Of a stretch of DNA of 14,629 nucleotides, positions 7,639 through 14,574 are shown piece after piece. Within the stretch, counting starts at the first letter, position 1. The number at the start of each line of letters is the position of its first letter. A model generated the notes under the pieces. It worked only from the letters and a program-made list of their open reading frames with translations, searched no databases and was not told the DNA's origin. The stretch comes from Alphaproteobacteria bacterium (GTDB lineage: Bacteria; Pseudomonadota; Alphaproteobacteria; UBA8366), in the NCBI GenBank assembly GCA_029861675.1, contig JAOTYV010000097.1, positions 1 through 14,629 on the forward strand, written 5' to 3'. A program made the translations under genes and the position numbers.

Positions 7639-9339
7639 CTATCCTCCGTCGAACCGCAGAAAATCGAAATCGCAGCCGCCATCCGCCTGCAGCACGTGGT
7701 CCGCATAGAGGCGTTTGTAGCCGCGGCTGGCTTCGGCCAGATCCGCCGCCGCCGGCCGCGCCGCCAGGACCTTGGCGTCGACCAGCAGGTCGAGCTTCCG
7801 TTCCTTGACGCTGAGCCGGATGCGGTCGCCGGTCTGCACCTTCGAGAGCGGCCCGCCGACCGCCGCTTCCGGGGTGATGTGCAGGATGATCGTGCCGTAG
7901 GCGGTGCCGCTCATCCGCGCGTCGGACAGCCGCACCATGTCCTTGACCCCGGCCTTGGCGAGCCGGCCCGGGATCGGCAGGTAGCCGGCTTCCGGCATGC
8001 CGCTCTTGCTCTTCGGCCCGGCGTTCTGCAGCACCATGAAATCCTCGGCGCCGATGTCCAGGTCCGGATCGTCGATCCGCGCGGCCAGGTCCTCGAGCGA
8101 ACTGAACACGACGGCGCGGCCTTCCAGCTCGAACAGGGATTCATCCGCCGCCGAGCGTTTCAGGATGGCGCCGCCCGGCGCGAGCGACCCGAACAACGCC
8201 ACCAGCCCGCCCTGCGGATAGACCGGGTCGTCGAATTTGTGGATCACCGAATGATCGACATAACCGGTCTCGCCCTCCAGCCGTTCGCCGAGCGTCTCGC
8301 CGGACACGGTGAGGCAGTCGAGATGCAGCACGTTCTGGATTTCGCGCAGCACCGGGCCGAGCCCGCCGGCGGCATACAAATCCTCCATGTAGTAGGGACC
8401 GGTCGGTTTCAGGTCGACCAGCACCGGCGTGGTGTCGCTCAGGTCGTTCAGCCGCTTCAGCGAAATGTCGATGCCGCGCCGCCCGGCGACCGCGGTCAGG
8501 TGGATGATCGCGTTGGTCGAGCCGCCGATCGCCAGCAGCACGCGGAGCGCGTTTTCCACCGACTGCTTGGTGATGATCTGATCCGGGGTCAGGCCTTCCC
8601 GCGCCATCGCCACCGCGCGCATGCCGGACGCCTCGCCCGCGCGCAGCCGGTCGGCGTGGACTGCCGGAATGGCCGCCGTGCCCGGCAGGATCATGCCGAG
8701 CGCTTCGGCGATACACGCCATGGTGCTCGCCGTGCCCATCACCGCACAGGTGCCGGCGGTCGTTGCCAGCCGGTCTTCCACCTCCTTGATCTCGGAGGCG
8801 TCGATTTCGCCGGCGCGGAATTTCGCCCAGAAGCGCCGGCAGTCGGTGCACGCGCCGAGCCGCTCGCCCTTATAGGAGCCGGTCATCATCGGCCCCGCGA
8901 CCAGATTGATCGCCGGGATGTTGGCCGAGGCCGCGCCCATCAATTGCGCCGGCAGGGTCTTGTCGCAGCCGCCGATCAACACCACCGCGTCCATCGGCTG
9001 GGCGGAAACCATTTCCTCCACATCCATCGACATCAGGTTGCGATACATCATGCTGGTCGGGTTGAGATAGACCTCGCCCAGCGAGATCGTCGGAAAATCG
9101 ATCGGCAAGCCGCCGGCGACCAGCACGCCGCGCTTCACCGCCTCGATCAGCTCGGGGAAATGGCGATGGCAGTTGTTGAAGCCGCTGGCGCTGTGCGCAA
9201 TGCCGATCACCGGGCGGGACAGCATCTCGCTGGAATACCCCATCGATTTGGCGAAGGAGCGCCGCAAATACAGCGAAAAATCCGCATCGCCGTAGTTGGT
9301 CAGGCCTTGCGCAAAGCCGTGTTTCGGTGGTTTCGCCAT
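7639..9339 (-). CDS. IlvD/Edd-family dehydratase, probably a sugar-acid (aldonate) dehydratase
   Basis: This 566-residue Fe-S dehydratase should convert a 2,3-dihydroxy acid, most likely a pentonate or hexonate, into a 2-keto-3-deoxy acid. Cluster and active-site residues are visible: SGFNNCH (Cys57), IGGCDKT (Cys125 and Lys127, carbamylated in family structures), GTCAVMGTAS (Cys198) and LSDARMSGT (471-479, with the catalytic Ser). The spacing of the three cysteines nearly matches that of L-arabinonate dehydratase (59/127/200), a [2Fe-2S] enzyme. Sugar-acid substrates are therefore favoured over dihydroxyisovalerate, and the two adjacent lactonases agree. The exact sugar is not determinable. 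The frame is open far upstream, to 10242, but that part is antisense to the phytochelatin-synthase-like gene. The ATG at 9339, with GAGGA 6 nt before it, gives the normal family N-terminus. It is the first gene of a four-gene operon. Confidence 0.93.
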   Translation of the reverse strand: MAKPPKHGFAQGLTNYGDADFSLYLRRSFAKSMGYSSEMLSRPVIGIAHSASGFNNCHRHFPELIEAVKRGVLVAGGLPIDFPTISLGEVYLNPTSMMYRNLMSMDVEEMVSAQPMDAVVLIGGCDKTLPAQLMGAASANIPAINLVAGPMMTGSYKGERLGACTDCRRFWAKFRAGEIDASEIKEVEDRLATTAGTCAVMGTASTMACIAEALGMILPGTAAIPAVHADRLRAGEASGMRAVAMAREGLTPDQIITKQSVENALRVLLAIGGSTNAIIHLTAVAGRRGIDISLKRLNDLSDTTPVLVDLKPTGPYYMEDLYAAGGLGPVLREIQNVLHLDCLTVSGETLGERLEGETGYVDHSVIHKFDDPVYPQGGLVALFGSLAPGGAILKRSAADESLFELEGRAVVFSSLEDLAARIDDPDLDIGAEDFMVLQNAGPKSKSGMPEAGYLPIPGRLAKAGVKDMVRLSDARMSGTAYGTIILHITPEAAVGGPLSKVQTGDRIRLSVKERKLDLLVDAKVLAARPAAADLAEASRGYKRLYADHVLQADGGCDFDFLRFDGG

Positions 9340-9430
9340 GTGGTTCCTCGCCCCCTGGATGTCTTTCCGCCACGGAATTTTGACTCCGTGTGAGGCAGTT
9401 TCGGCTTGCGCCGATCTGCCCGTCTGGTCA

Positions 9431-9459
9431 AATAGACGAAAGAAACTCGGGCGGCGCAA
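9431..9459 (-). promoter_or_regulatory. Candidate promoter for the dehydratase-lactonase operon
   Basis: On the minus strand, TTGCGC (9454-9459) and TCTATT (9431-9436) are 17 nt apart, a sigma70-like layout with imperfect hexamers. It lies about 90 nt upstream of the dehydratase start in the 147-nt divergent intergenic region shared with the phytochelatin-synthase-like gene. The -10 hexamer overlaps a small dyad, CGTCT at 9421 and AGACG at 9434, with a GTC-N5-GAC core. That would suit a regulator site, but the symmetry is too short to assign a family. No convincing plus-strand promoter was found in the same gap. Confidence 0.22.
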
Positions 9460-9486
9460 GGGCCGCGCGGATCCTGGAGGCGCGCG

Positions 9487-10245
9487 ATGACGAGCACCAT
9501 GACCAAACGATCCCGTATCCTCGGCTTCTTGATGGCGCCGGCCCTGGCGTTGGTGCTGGCCGGTTGCGTCACCACCGCAGCCGCGCCGAAGAAGCCGGCA
9601 AAGATCACCGGGTCCTATGTGCTGCTGACGTCGGAGGAGGGGCGCAAGCGGATCAACCGCAGCACCCACCGGGTCGATTACAACTCGCTGATGGCGACCT
9701 TCACCACCCAGGAGCGCCAGACGCTGTGCTCGGTGGCGACCGGCGTGTCGATCCTCAACGCGCTGCCGCTCGAGCGGCCGGTCGATCCGAAGTACAAGCC
9801 CTATGCCTTCTTCACTCAGGCCAATTATTTCAACGACCGGGTCGAGTCTATCGTCGATCGCCCGACCACGCTCCGCATCGGCCAGACCCTGGAGCAGGCG
9901 GCGAAGGTCATGGCGGTGCACGGCGCGAAAACCAGACATTTTCATGCGGCCGACAGCTCGGCCGCCGAGTTCCGCCGGATCGCCAAGCGCAACATGGCCG
10001 AGAAGAACAATTTCGTCGCGATCAACTACCGCCGCAACTATGTGGGACAGCCGCCCGGCGCGCATTTCTCGCCGCTCGGCGCCTATGACGAGGCGACCGA
10101 CAGTTTCCTGATCCTCGACGTGGCGCGCTACAAATTTCCGCCGGTCTGGGTCCCGGCCGAGGATTTGTTCCGCGCGATGAACACGATGGATAGCGATTCC
10201 GGCAAGACGCGGGGCTTCATCGTGGTGTCGGCCCGATCCCATTAG
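9487..10245 (+). CDS. Phytochelatin-synthase-like cysteine peptidase/transpeptidase, predicted lipoprotein
   Basis: This 252-residue protein has the catalytic domain of phytochelatin synthase (papain-like clan). Eukaryotic members use glutathione to make metal-binding gamma-Glu-Cys polymers; the cyanobacterial homologue mainly removes Gly from glutathione. The catalytic triad is visible: Cys81 in QTLCSVATGVSILNAL, His193 in GAHFSPLGAYD and Asp211 in LILDVARYKFPPVWVP. Only the catalytic domain is present, as in prokaryotic half-molecules. Residues 7-27 form a lipoprotein signal (basic KRSR, hydrophobic core, lipobox LAGC with Cys27), so it is probably anchored on the periplasmic side of a membrane. 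Substrates would then be periplasmic thiols or peptides. GGAGG is 6 nt before the ATG. It stands alone on the plus strand, divergent from the dehydratase operon and convergent with the DUF1624 gene. Confidence 0.9.
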   Translation: MTSTMTKRSRILGFLMAPALALVLAGCVTTAAAPKKPAKITGSYVLLTSEEGRKRINRSTHRVDYNSLMATFTTQERQTLCSVATGVSILNALPLERPVDPKYKPYAFFTQANYFNDRVESIVDRPTTLRIGQTLEQAAKVMAVHGAKTRHFHAADSSAAEFRRIAKRNMAEKNNFVAINYRRNYVGQPPGAHFSPLGAYDEATDSFLILDVARYKFPPVWVPAEDLFRAMNTMDSDSGKTRGFIVVSARSH

Positions 10246-10265
10246 GGAGCCGCCGCAGCTCCCTA
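10243..10265. terminator. Bidirectional hairpin built from the two convergent stop codons
   Basis: TAGGGAGC (10243-10250) and GCTCCCTA (10258-10265) form a perfect 8-bp stem with a 7-nt loop. The outer three bases on each side are the TAG stop codons of the phytochelatin-synthase-like gene (plus strand) and the DUF1624 gene (minus strand). The two genes end only 17 nt apart, so this is the only space for termination. No long U-tract follows in either direction, so efficiency is uncertain. Confidence 0.6.
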
Positions 10266-11429
10266 CAACAACCGCCAGATCGAATCCGGATCCTGTTGCG
10301 CTTTAAACTTGCCGTACCAGGCGCAAATCGGCCACAGCATCGCCAGCCCGACCAGCCACAGCACGCCCGCCATGCTGAGGATCGTTTCGTGCCGGTTGAA
10401 GAAGAACAGGCTCATGATGCCGTAGATGTGCAGATGCACGATGTAGAAGAACAGCGCCGAGCGGCCATAGGCGAGCAGCACCTGGCCGAACTTGTCGACC
10501 AGCGCCTCGCCCTTCCAGAACAGCCAGAGAATGAGGAAGTTCGCGCCGACCGTCAGCGACAGCCAGGACAGGCTGGGCGGGTACTTGGTCGCCTGCAGGA
10601 AGGCCTGGGCGGTGCCGTCGATCGGCGGGCGGTAGTTCCAGAACCCGTCGACGGCGCGCATGAGGCAGAACGCGGCGATCAGGGCGATGCCGAAATAGAG
10701 CGCGTGCTGATAGGCGCGGCCGCGATCCTTCAGCCAGTGCCAGCCATAGAGCATGCCGAGCGCGGTTACGCCGAGCCACGGCACGATCGGATAGTTGACC
10801 TTGACCACGCCCGACCGCCCGGCGACCAGCAGTAGCGCGGTGATTAGCGACAGATCCTTGCTGTCCTCCGGTTGCAGGTTGTGGATCACCACGGTGGTCA
10901 CGGCCAGACACGCGATGCTGATCGCGGCGACGACCGCCGGCCGGAAGCGCATCATGAATCCCGCCAGGATCATGCACGCGCCGAGGGTGGACAGCACGCC
11001 GGTCGACAGGAAATGCAGCGGATTGTGCGAGCGTTCGAACCAGGCGAGGTTTTCCAGCGTGAACTGCAGCAGGATCAGGATGGCGCCGCGCTTGAGGAAA
11101 CTGACGAAGACCTTGTGCTCGTCCCAGCCGACCTTCTTGCGGGATTCGACCATCAGCACCATGCCCATGCCCATCATGAAGAAGAAACCGGGCGCGGCGA
11201 CATGGGAGGCGTAGCGCGAGACGAAATCCCAAACCTGCGGGTTGTAGATCGCGTCGGCGTACCAGATCTCCTTGGTGCCGTCGTATTTCATCAGGAAGCT
11301 GCGGGTGTGATCGATCGCCATGACGATCATGATCAGCCCTTTCAGGGCGTCCAGCGCCAGGGCGCGGCCGGCGCGTTTTACCGGTGCAGCGGGTGTTTCG
11401 GTTTGCGGCGCCGTCGCTTGGTCGGCCAT
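10263..11429 (-). CDS. DUF1624 / heparan-alpha-glucosaminide N-acetyltransferase-like membrane protein
   Basis: This 388-residue multi-pass inner-membrane protein has roughly ten hydrophobic segments. After a short Pro/Ala-rich cytoplasmic leader comes the family signature RALALDALKGLIMIVMAIDH (about 22-41), with a conserved Asp and His at the end of the first membrane span. A second recognisable block is GFFFMMGMGMVLMVESRKK (about 81-99). The family is named after lysosomal HGSNAT, which carries acetyl groups across a membrane to glucosamine; bacterial members are mostly uncharacterised. AAGGAGAG precedes the ATG with a 5-9 nt spacer. It lies 25 nt downstream of the ABC fusion gene on the same strand, so the two are probably one operon. 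An acyl-transfer role in envelope glycan or lipid modification is inference. Confidence 0.85.
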   Translation of the reverse strand: MADQATAPQTETPAAPVKRAGRALALDALKGLIMIVMAIDHTRSFLMKYDGTKEIWYADAIYNPQVWDFVSRYASHVAAPGFFFMMGMGMVLMVESRKKVGWDEHKVFVSFLKRGAILILLQFTLENLAWFERSHNPLHFLSTGVLSTLGACMILAGFMMRFRPAVVAAISIACLAVTTVVIHNLQPEDSKDLSLITALLLVAGRSGVVKVNYPIVPWLGVTALGMLYGWHWLKDRGRAYQHALYFGIALIAAFCLMRAVDGFWNYRPPIDGTAQAFLQATKYPPSLSWLSLTVGANFLILWLFWKGEALVDKFGQVLLAYGRSALFFYIVHLHIYGIMSLFFFNRHETILSMAGVLWLVGLAMLWPICAWYGKFKAQQDPDSIWRLL

Positions 11430-11454
11430 GGTTGCTCTCCTTGTTCCCGTGCGC

Positions 11455-14400
11455 TCAGCCGGCGGCGCCCGCGTCGATGCGTTTGGTGAGGTCGCTCAAT
11501 CGTCCGGCGAGGTCGCGCATCACCGAGAGGCCAAGCTGCTGATCCTTGCGGATCAAATCGAGAAACAACTCGCGCGATAGCATCAGCACGGACAGCGGCT
11601 CGGTCGCGATCACCGTGGCGGCGCGGGGGCTGTCGAGCAGCAAGGTTATTTCACCAATCACGCCGCCGGGACCGATGCTGCCGAGTATGCGCCGCGGGCT
11701 GCCGTCCTCGCCGCCGCCGACACACGCCTCGGCCGCGCCGCGCAGCACGAACGCGGCGGAATCGCCGGTATCGCCCTCCCGGAACACGGTTTCTCCGGCG
11801 GCGAATTCCTGACGGTCGGCGGCATAGGCGAGCAGTTTGACGGTCGAGGGATCGAGTCCCTGAAGCAACGGAACATCGAGCAGGACGCGCATTTCTTCGG
11901 TTAGCGTGTCTTCACCCGGTGCGGCCGCGGCATCGGGTGTTTCCACAACCGCCGCGTCGCCGTCACAGAGATCGACGACCTTGCCGGCCCGCATGGTGGC
12001 GATCTTATCGAAACAGTCGCGCCGGCACTGCTCGCGGTCGACCCAGATCACGCTGCGGCCGGCGAATTCATCGACCACGCGCGTGAGAATTCTCTCCTGC
12101 TCTTCGGTGTCCAGCGCGTTGATCGCTTCGTTGACGATTAGGATTTCGGGCCGCTTGATCAGGCACCGCGCCAGGGCCATCTTTTGCCGCTGCGCCGGTG
12201 ACAGGCGCGATCCGCCGGCGCCGACATCGGCGCCAAGGCCGACTGCGAGCAGGTCGTCGCGAATGCCGACGTCGTCGATCACCGCCTGCATCAACGCGTT
12301 GACTTCGGCGCGGTGCTGCGTTTTCGCCAGGCGTCCGTACATCAAGTTGCATTGCACGGTGACCCCGCCGGAGACCGCATCCTCGGCGAAGAACTCGACC
12401 TTTTCGCGAAGCGGGGCGGGCAGGTCGTCGTGCAGGGTTCGGCGCGCCCGCACCACCGCGGCCTGGACTTCGTCATCGATCAGCCCGAGGCGCTGATGCG
12501 CCGGCGCGAGCATGAAGGCGAGCGACAGCAGCTTGCATCGTTCCCGCCGCCGCAAGGTCGCTATGCCGTTCCGCTCAATACGCCGCAATAGGATTTCGAA
12601 GCCCGGCATTTCATCCCGCCGGATCAGGCTGAACCGTTCGAGCCGCTCGTCGCCGGCGGCAAGGTTGCGGAACATTTCGATATTCTCCGCCGCCGCCTGA
12701 CGGCCGATATCGACCAAGCGGTCAAGGAGGCCGTGTTCCCGAAGGACTTCGAGCACGAAGGGCTGCACGCCCAAATGGTAGACGTCGAAGGTCTCGTCGG
12801 TGTGCCGGCCAAAGAGCAGATTTTCCGACAAGGTGGCGTTCGCGTTGTAGCGCGCCGGATCGAAGAACTCGACCGCATCGGCGAACTCGGAGGCGTCGAG
12901 ACGCGCGCGGAAGCGGCGTCGCGCTTCCAGGAGTTTTTCCGCCAGCGCCGGATGCCGGCGCGGATCGATGAGTTGCTGGACCGCCCGGATGAACAGATCG
13001 TTTTCCAGCCCGACCATCCGGATAACGCGTATCGCTTCCGCGGTCAGGTCTTCGGCGCCGTCGACGCCGAGGCTGGCATAGTCGATCCATTCGGCCGCGG
13101 GGTCGACCGGGGAATTCCCGGCGGCGATCGCTTCCGTGACCCAGACCGTCTGCTCGGCCTCACTTGCGTCCTGCATATCCACCGGCCGGTGTTTCAGCCC
13201 GTACAGCAAATTGTCCCGCCAACTGCCGGAGAAGATATGGCTGTCCGGATCCACATAGCCGAGGCAGCGGCCGATTGCCGGCTCGTCGAGCGCGGTGAGC
13301 GGCGTCTCGCCGAACTGGGCGCCGCCGCCGCTGGGCGTGCGCAAGCCGCACAGGATCTGCGCGAGTTCCGACTTGCCGCTTCCGGAGGGACCAAGTACCG
13401 CCAGCATGCCCGGCAGGGATGCCTCCAGGCTGACGCCGTCGAGAATCCGGGTTTCGCCGTCGCGCAGGCTGAGGTCGGCGACTTTCAACGGTCCGGTGAG
13501 CTGGCTTGCCGGCTTGCTCTCCGGCGCTGCTTCCTCGAGGTCCGGCAGCGCGCGCAATCCATCGGGCAGGAAGTTCTCGATCAGATTGTCGTATTTGACC
13601 CTGTTGTCCTCGAGTTGCTGATAGTTTTCCAGCAACTCGTTCCAGGGCTGCACGGTCTCGCGATAGGCGGCGATCACCGCGATCAGCGCGCCGAGGCTGA
13701 GTTCGTCCATGATCACCAGGTAGCCGCCGATCGAATAGAACAGCACCGGCGTGAGCTGGGTAAAGAAGGTGTTCAGAAAGATGATGCCGTTGCCCAGGAT
13801 GTACAGCGTCCGGCGGATGCGGAACAGCGTCCCCAGCTGGCTGGCGGTGCGCGCGCGTTCGAAATTGCTGGTGTCGTGCGAATGGATTTCCCGGACGCCG
13901 GCGATCGATTCCGAAATGTGGCCCGAGAATAGCCGCACGTTGCGGAGCCGTTTGCGGCTCTCCACATTCATGCGCTGCTGCAGCTTCGGCACCAGGAAGA
14001 CTTGCACCGGGAACAGCGCGATCGCCGCCAGCCCGAGGATCGGGTCCTGTACGAACAGAAAGGTCAGCGCGGTGATCAGGGTGCCGCCTTGCAGCACCGG
14101 GTTGGCCACCGCGACGCCCATGTAGCGGCCGAGCGGCTCGACCTCGGCGGTCGTCATGGTCACGATTTCACCGGCGGTGACGCGGCGAAAATGCTCGAGC
14201 GGGAACCGCAGGACCTGGGTGTACAGGTCATAGCGCAATCGCCGCAGCATGACTTCGCTGAGCACGCCCTTATAGACGCTGAGATAATATCGCGTGCCGG
14301 CGGTGAGCAGCATCAGCACCAGCAATCCGGCGCACAGCAGCAGCAGGAATTCGATCTGATTGAAGGATGTGCCGAGAATTTCTCGCGGGAAGCTGCCGGT

Positions 14401-14574
14401 GTTCGGCTTCAGCGCATCATTGATGATGACTTTCGGCAGCTCGAAAAACAGATAGAGCATCGGCAAATAGATCAGCGTGCCGAAAATCAGCAGCATTTGC
14501 TGCGGCCTGCTATAGCGCCAGATATAGGCGAAGATGCTTGTTGGAATGACCGCTCTCCCCGTCAAAGCCGGCAT
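11455..14574 (-). CDS. ABC exporter (TMD-NBD) with atypical, expanded ATPase domain and C-terminal cyclic-nucleotide-binding domain
   Basis: This 1039-residue fusion (numbering from the ATG at 14574) begins with a type-I exporter membrane domain at about 15-305, with six hydrophobic segments. It shows LRYDLYTQVLRFPLEHF, typical of the first coupling helix. The NBD has Walker A GPSGSGKS (395-402). The Q-loop reads YVDPD, with Pro in place of Gln. The signature reads LSPAQ (791-795) and Walker B reads ILIVNEA, with Asn815 for Asp while Glu816 is kept. NALD serves as D-loop and VIWVDRE has Asp846 for the H-loop His. Walker A to signature spans about 390 residues instead of about 105, because of an insertion. 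Residues about 890-1025 form a cNMP-binding domain with phosphate cassette GEITLLLDSPRAATV (Glu975, Arg984). An in-frame TTG at 14580 is an alternative start. Neither start has a strong ribosome binding site. The transported substrate is unknown. Confidence 0.87.
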   Translation of the reverse strand: MPALTGRAVIPTSIFAYIWRYSRPQQMLLIFGTLIYLPMLYLFFELPKVIINDALKPNTGSFPREILGTSFNQIEFLLLLCAGLLVLMLLTAGTRYYLSVYKGVLSEVMLRRLRYDLYTQVLRFPLEHFRRVTAGEIVTMTTAEVEPLGRYMGVAVANPVLQGGTLITALTFLFVQDPILGLAAIALFPVQVFLVPKLQQRMNVESRKRLRNVRLFSGHISESIAGVREIHSHDTSNFERARTASQLGTLFRIRRTLYILGNGIIFLNTFFTQLTPVLFYSIGGYLVIMDELSLGALIAVIAAYRETVQPWNELLENYQQLEDNRVKYDNLIENFLPDGLRALPDLEEAAPESKPASQLTGPLKVADLSLRDGETRILDGVSLEASLPGMLAVLGPSGSGKSELAQILCGLRTPSGGGAQFGETPLTALDEPAIGRCLGYVDPDSHIFSGSWRDNLLYGLKHRPVDMQDASEAEQTVWVTEAIAAGNSPVDPAAEWIDYASLGVDGAEDLTAEAIRVIRMVGLENDLFIRAVQQLIDPRRHPALAEKLLEARRRFRARLDASEFADAVEFFDPARYNANATLSENLLFGRHTDETFDVYHLGVQPFVLEVLREHGLLDRLVDIGRQAAAENIEMFRNLAAGDERLERFSLIRRDEMPGFEILLRRIERNGIATLRRRERCKLLSLAFMLAPAHQRLGLIDDEVQAAVVRARRTLHDDLPAPLREKVEFFAEDAVSGGVTVQCNLMYGRLAKTQHRAEVNALMQAVIDDVGIRDDLLAVGLGADVGAGGSRLSPAQRQKMALARCLIKRPEILIVNEAINALDTEEQERILTRVVDEFAGRSVIWVDREQCRRDCFDKIATMRAGKVVDLCDGDAAVVETPDAAAAPGEDTLTEEMRVLLDVPLLQGLDPSTVKLLAYAADRQEFAAGETVFREGDTGDSAAFVLRGAAEACVGGGEDGSPRRILGSIGPGGVIGEITLLLDSPRAATVIATEPLSVLMLSRELFLDLIRKDQQLGLSVMRDLAGRLSDLTKRIDAGAAG
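12361..13230 (-). other. Insertion in the ABC ATPase domain with three weak repeats of the helical/signature segment
   Basis: Within the ABC fusion protein, residues about 449-738 separate the Q-loop region from the signature. Three similar blocks recur. RDNLLYGLKHR (453-463) leads to RMVGLENDLF, and SENLLFGRHTD (583-593) leads to REHGLLDRLV. The third, QCNLMYGRLAK (741-751), leads to DDVGIRDDLL and then to the real signature. The middle block is followed near 674-702 by RRRERCKLLSLAFMLAP and LGLIDDE, which line up loosely with the signature helix and Walker B (AQRQKMALARCLIKRP, LIVNE). The simplest reading is partial duplication and decay of the ABC helical subdomain. Similarity is weak apart from the NL[LM][YF]G core. 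Confidence 0.55.

Noticed and set aside
9380..9385. TTGACT as a plus-strand -35 element for the phytochelatin-synthase-like gene
   Set aside because: No acceptable -10 hexamer is found 16-18 nt downstream.
7570..9393. 607-codon plus-strand frame opposite the dehydratase and lactonase
   Set aside because: It runs antisense across two real genes and their junction; composition is HRDG-rich without motifs.
9340..10242. Upstream extension of the dehydratase frame
   Set aside because: The frame is open but antisense to the phytochelatin-synthase-like gene. The family N-terminus and a ribosome binding site place the start at 9339.
12733..13932. 399-codon plus-strand frame opposite the ABC fusion gene
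   Set aside because: Shadow of the ABC reading frame; no motif and no ribosome binding site of note.
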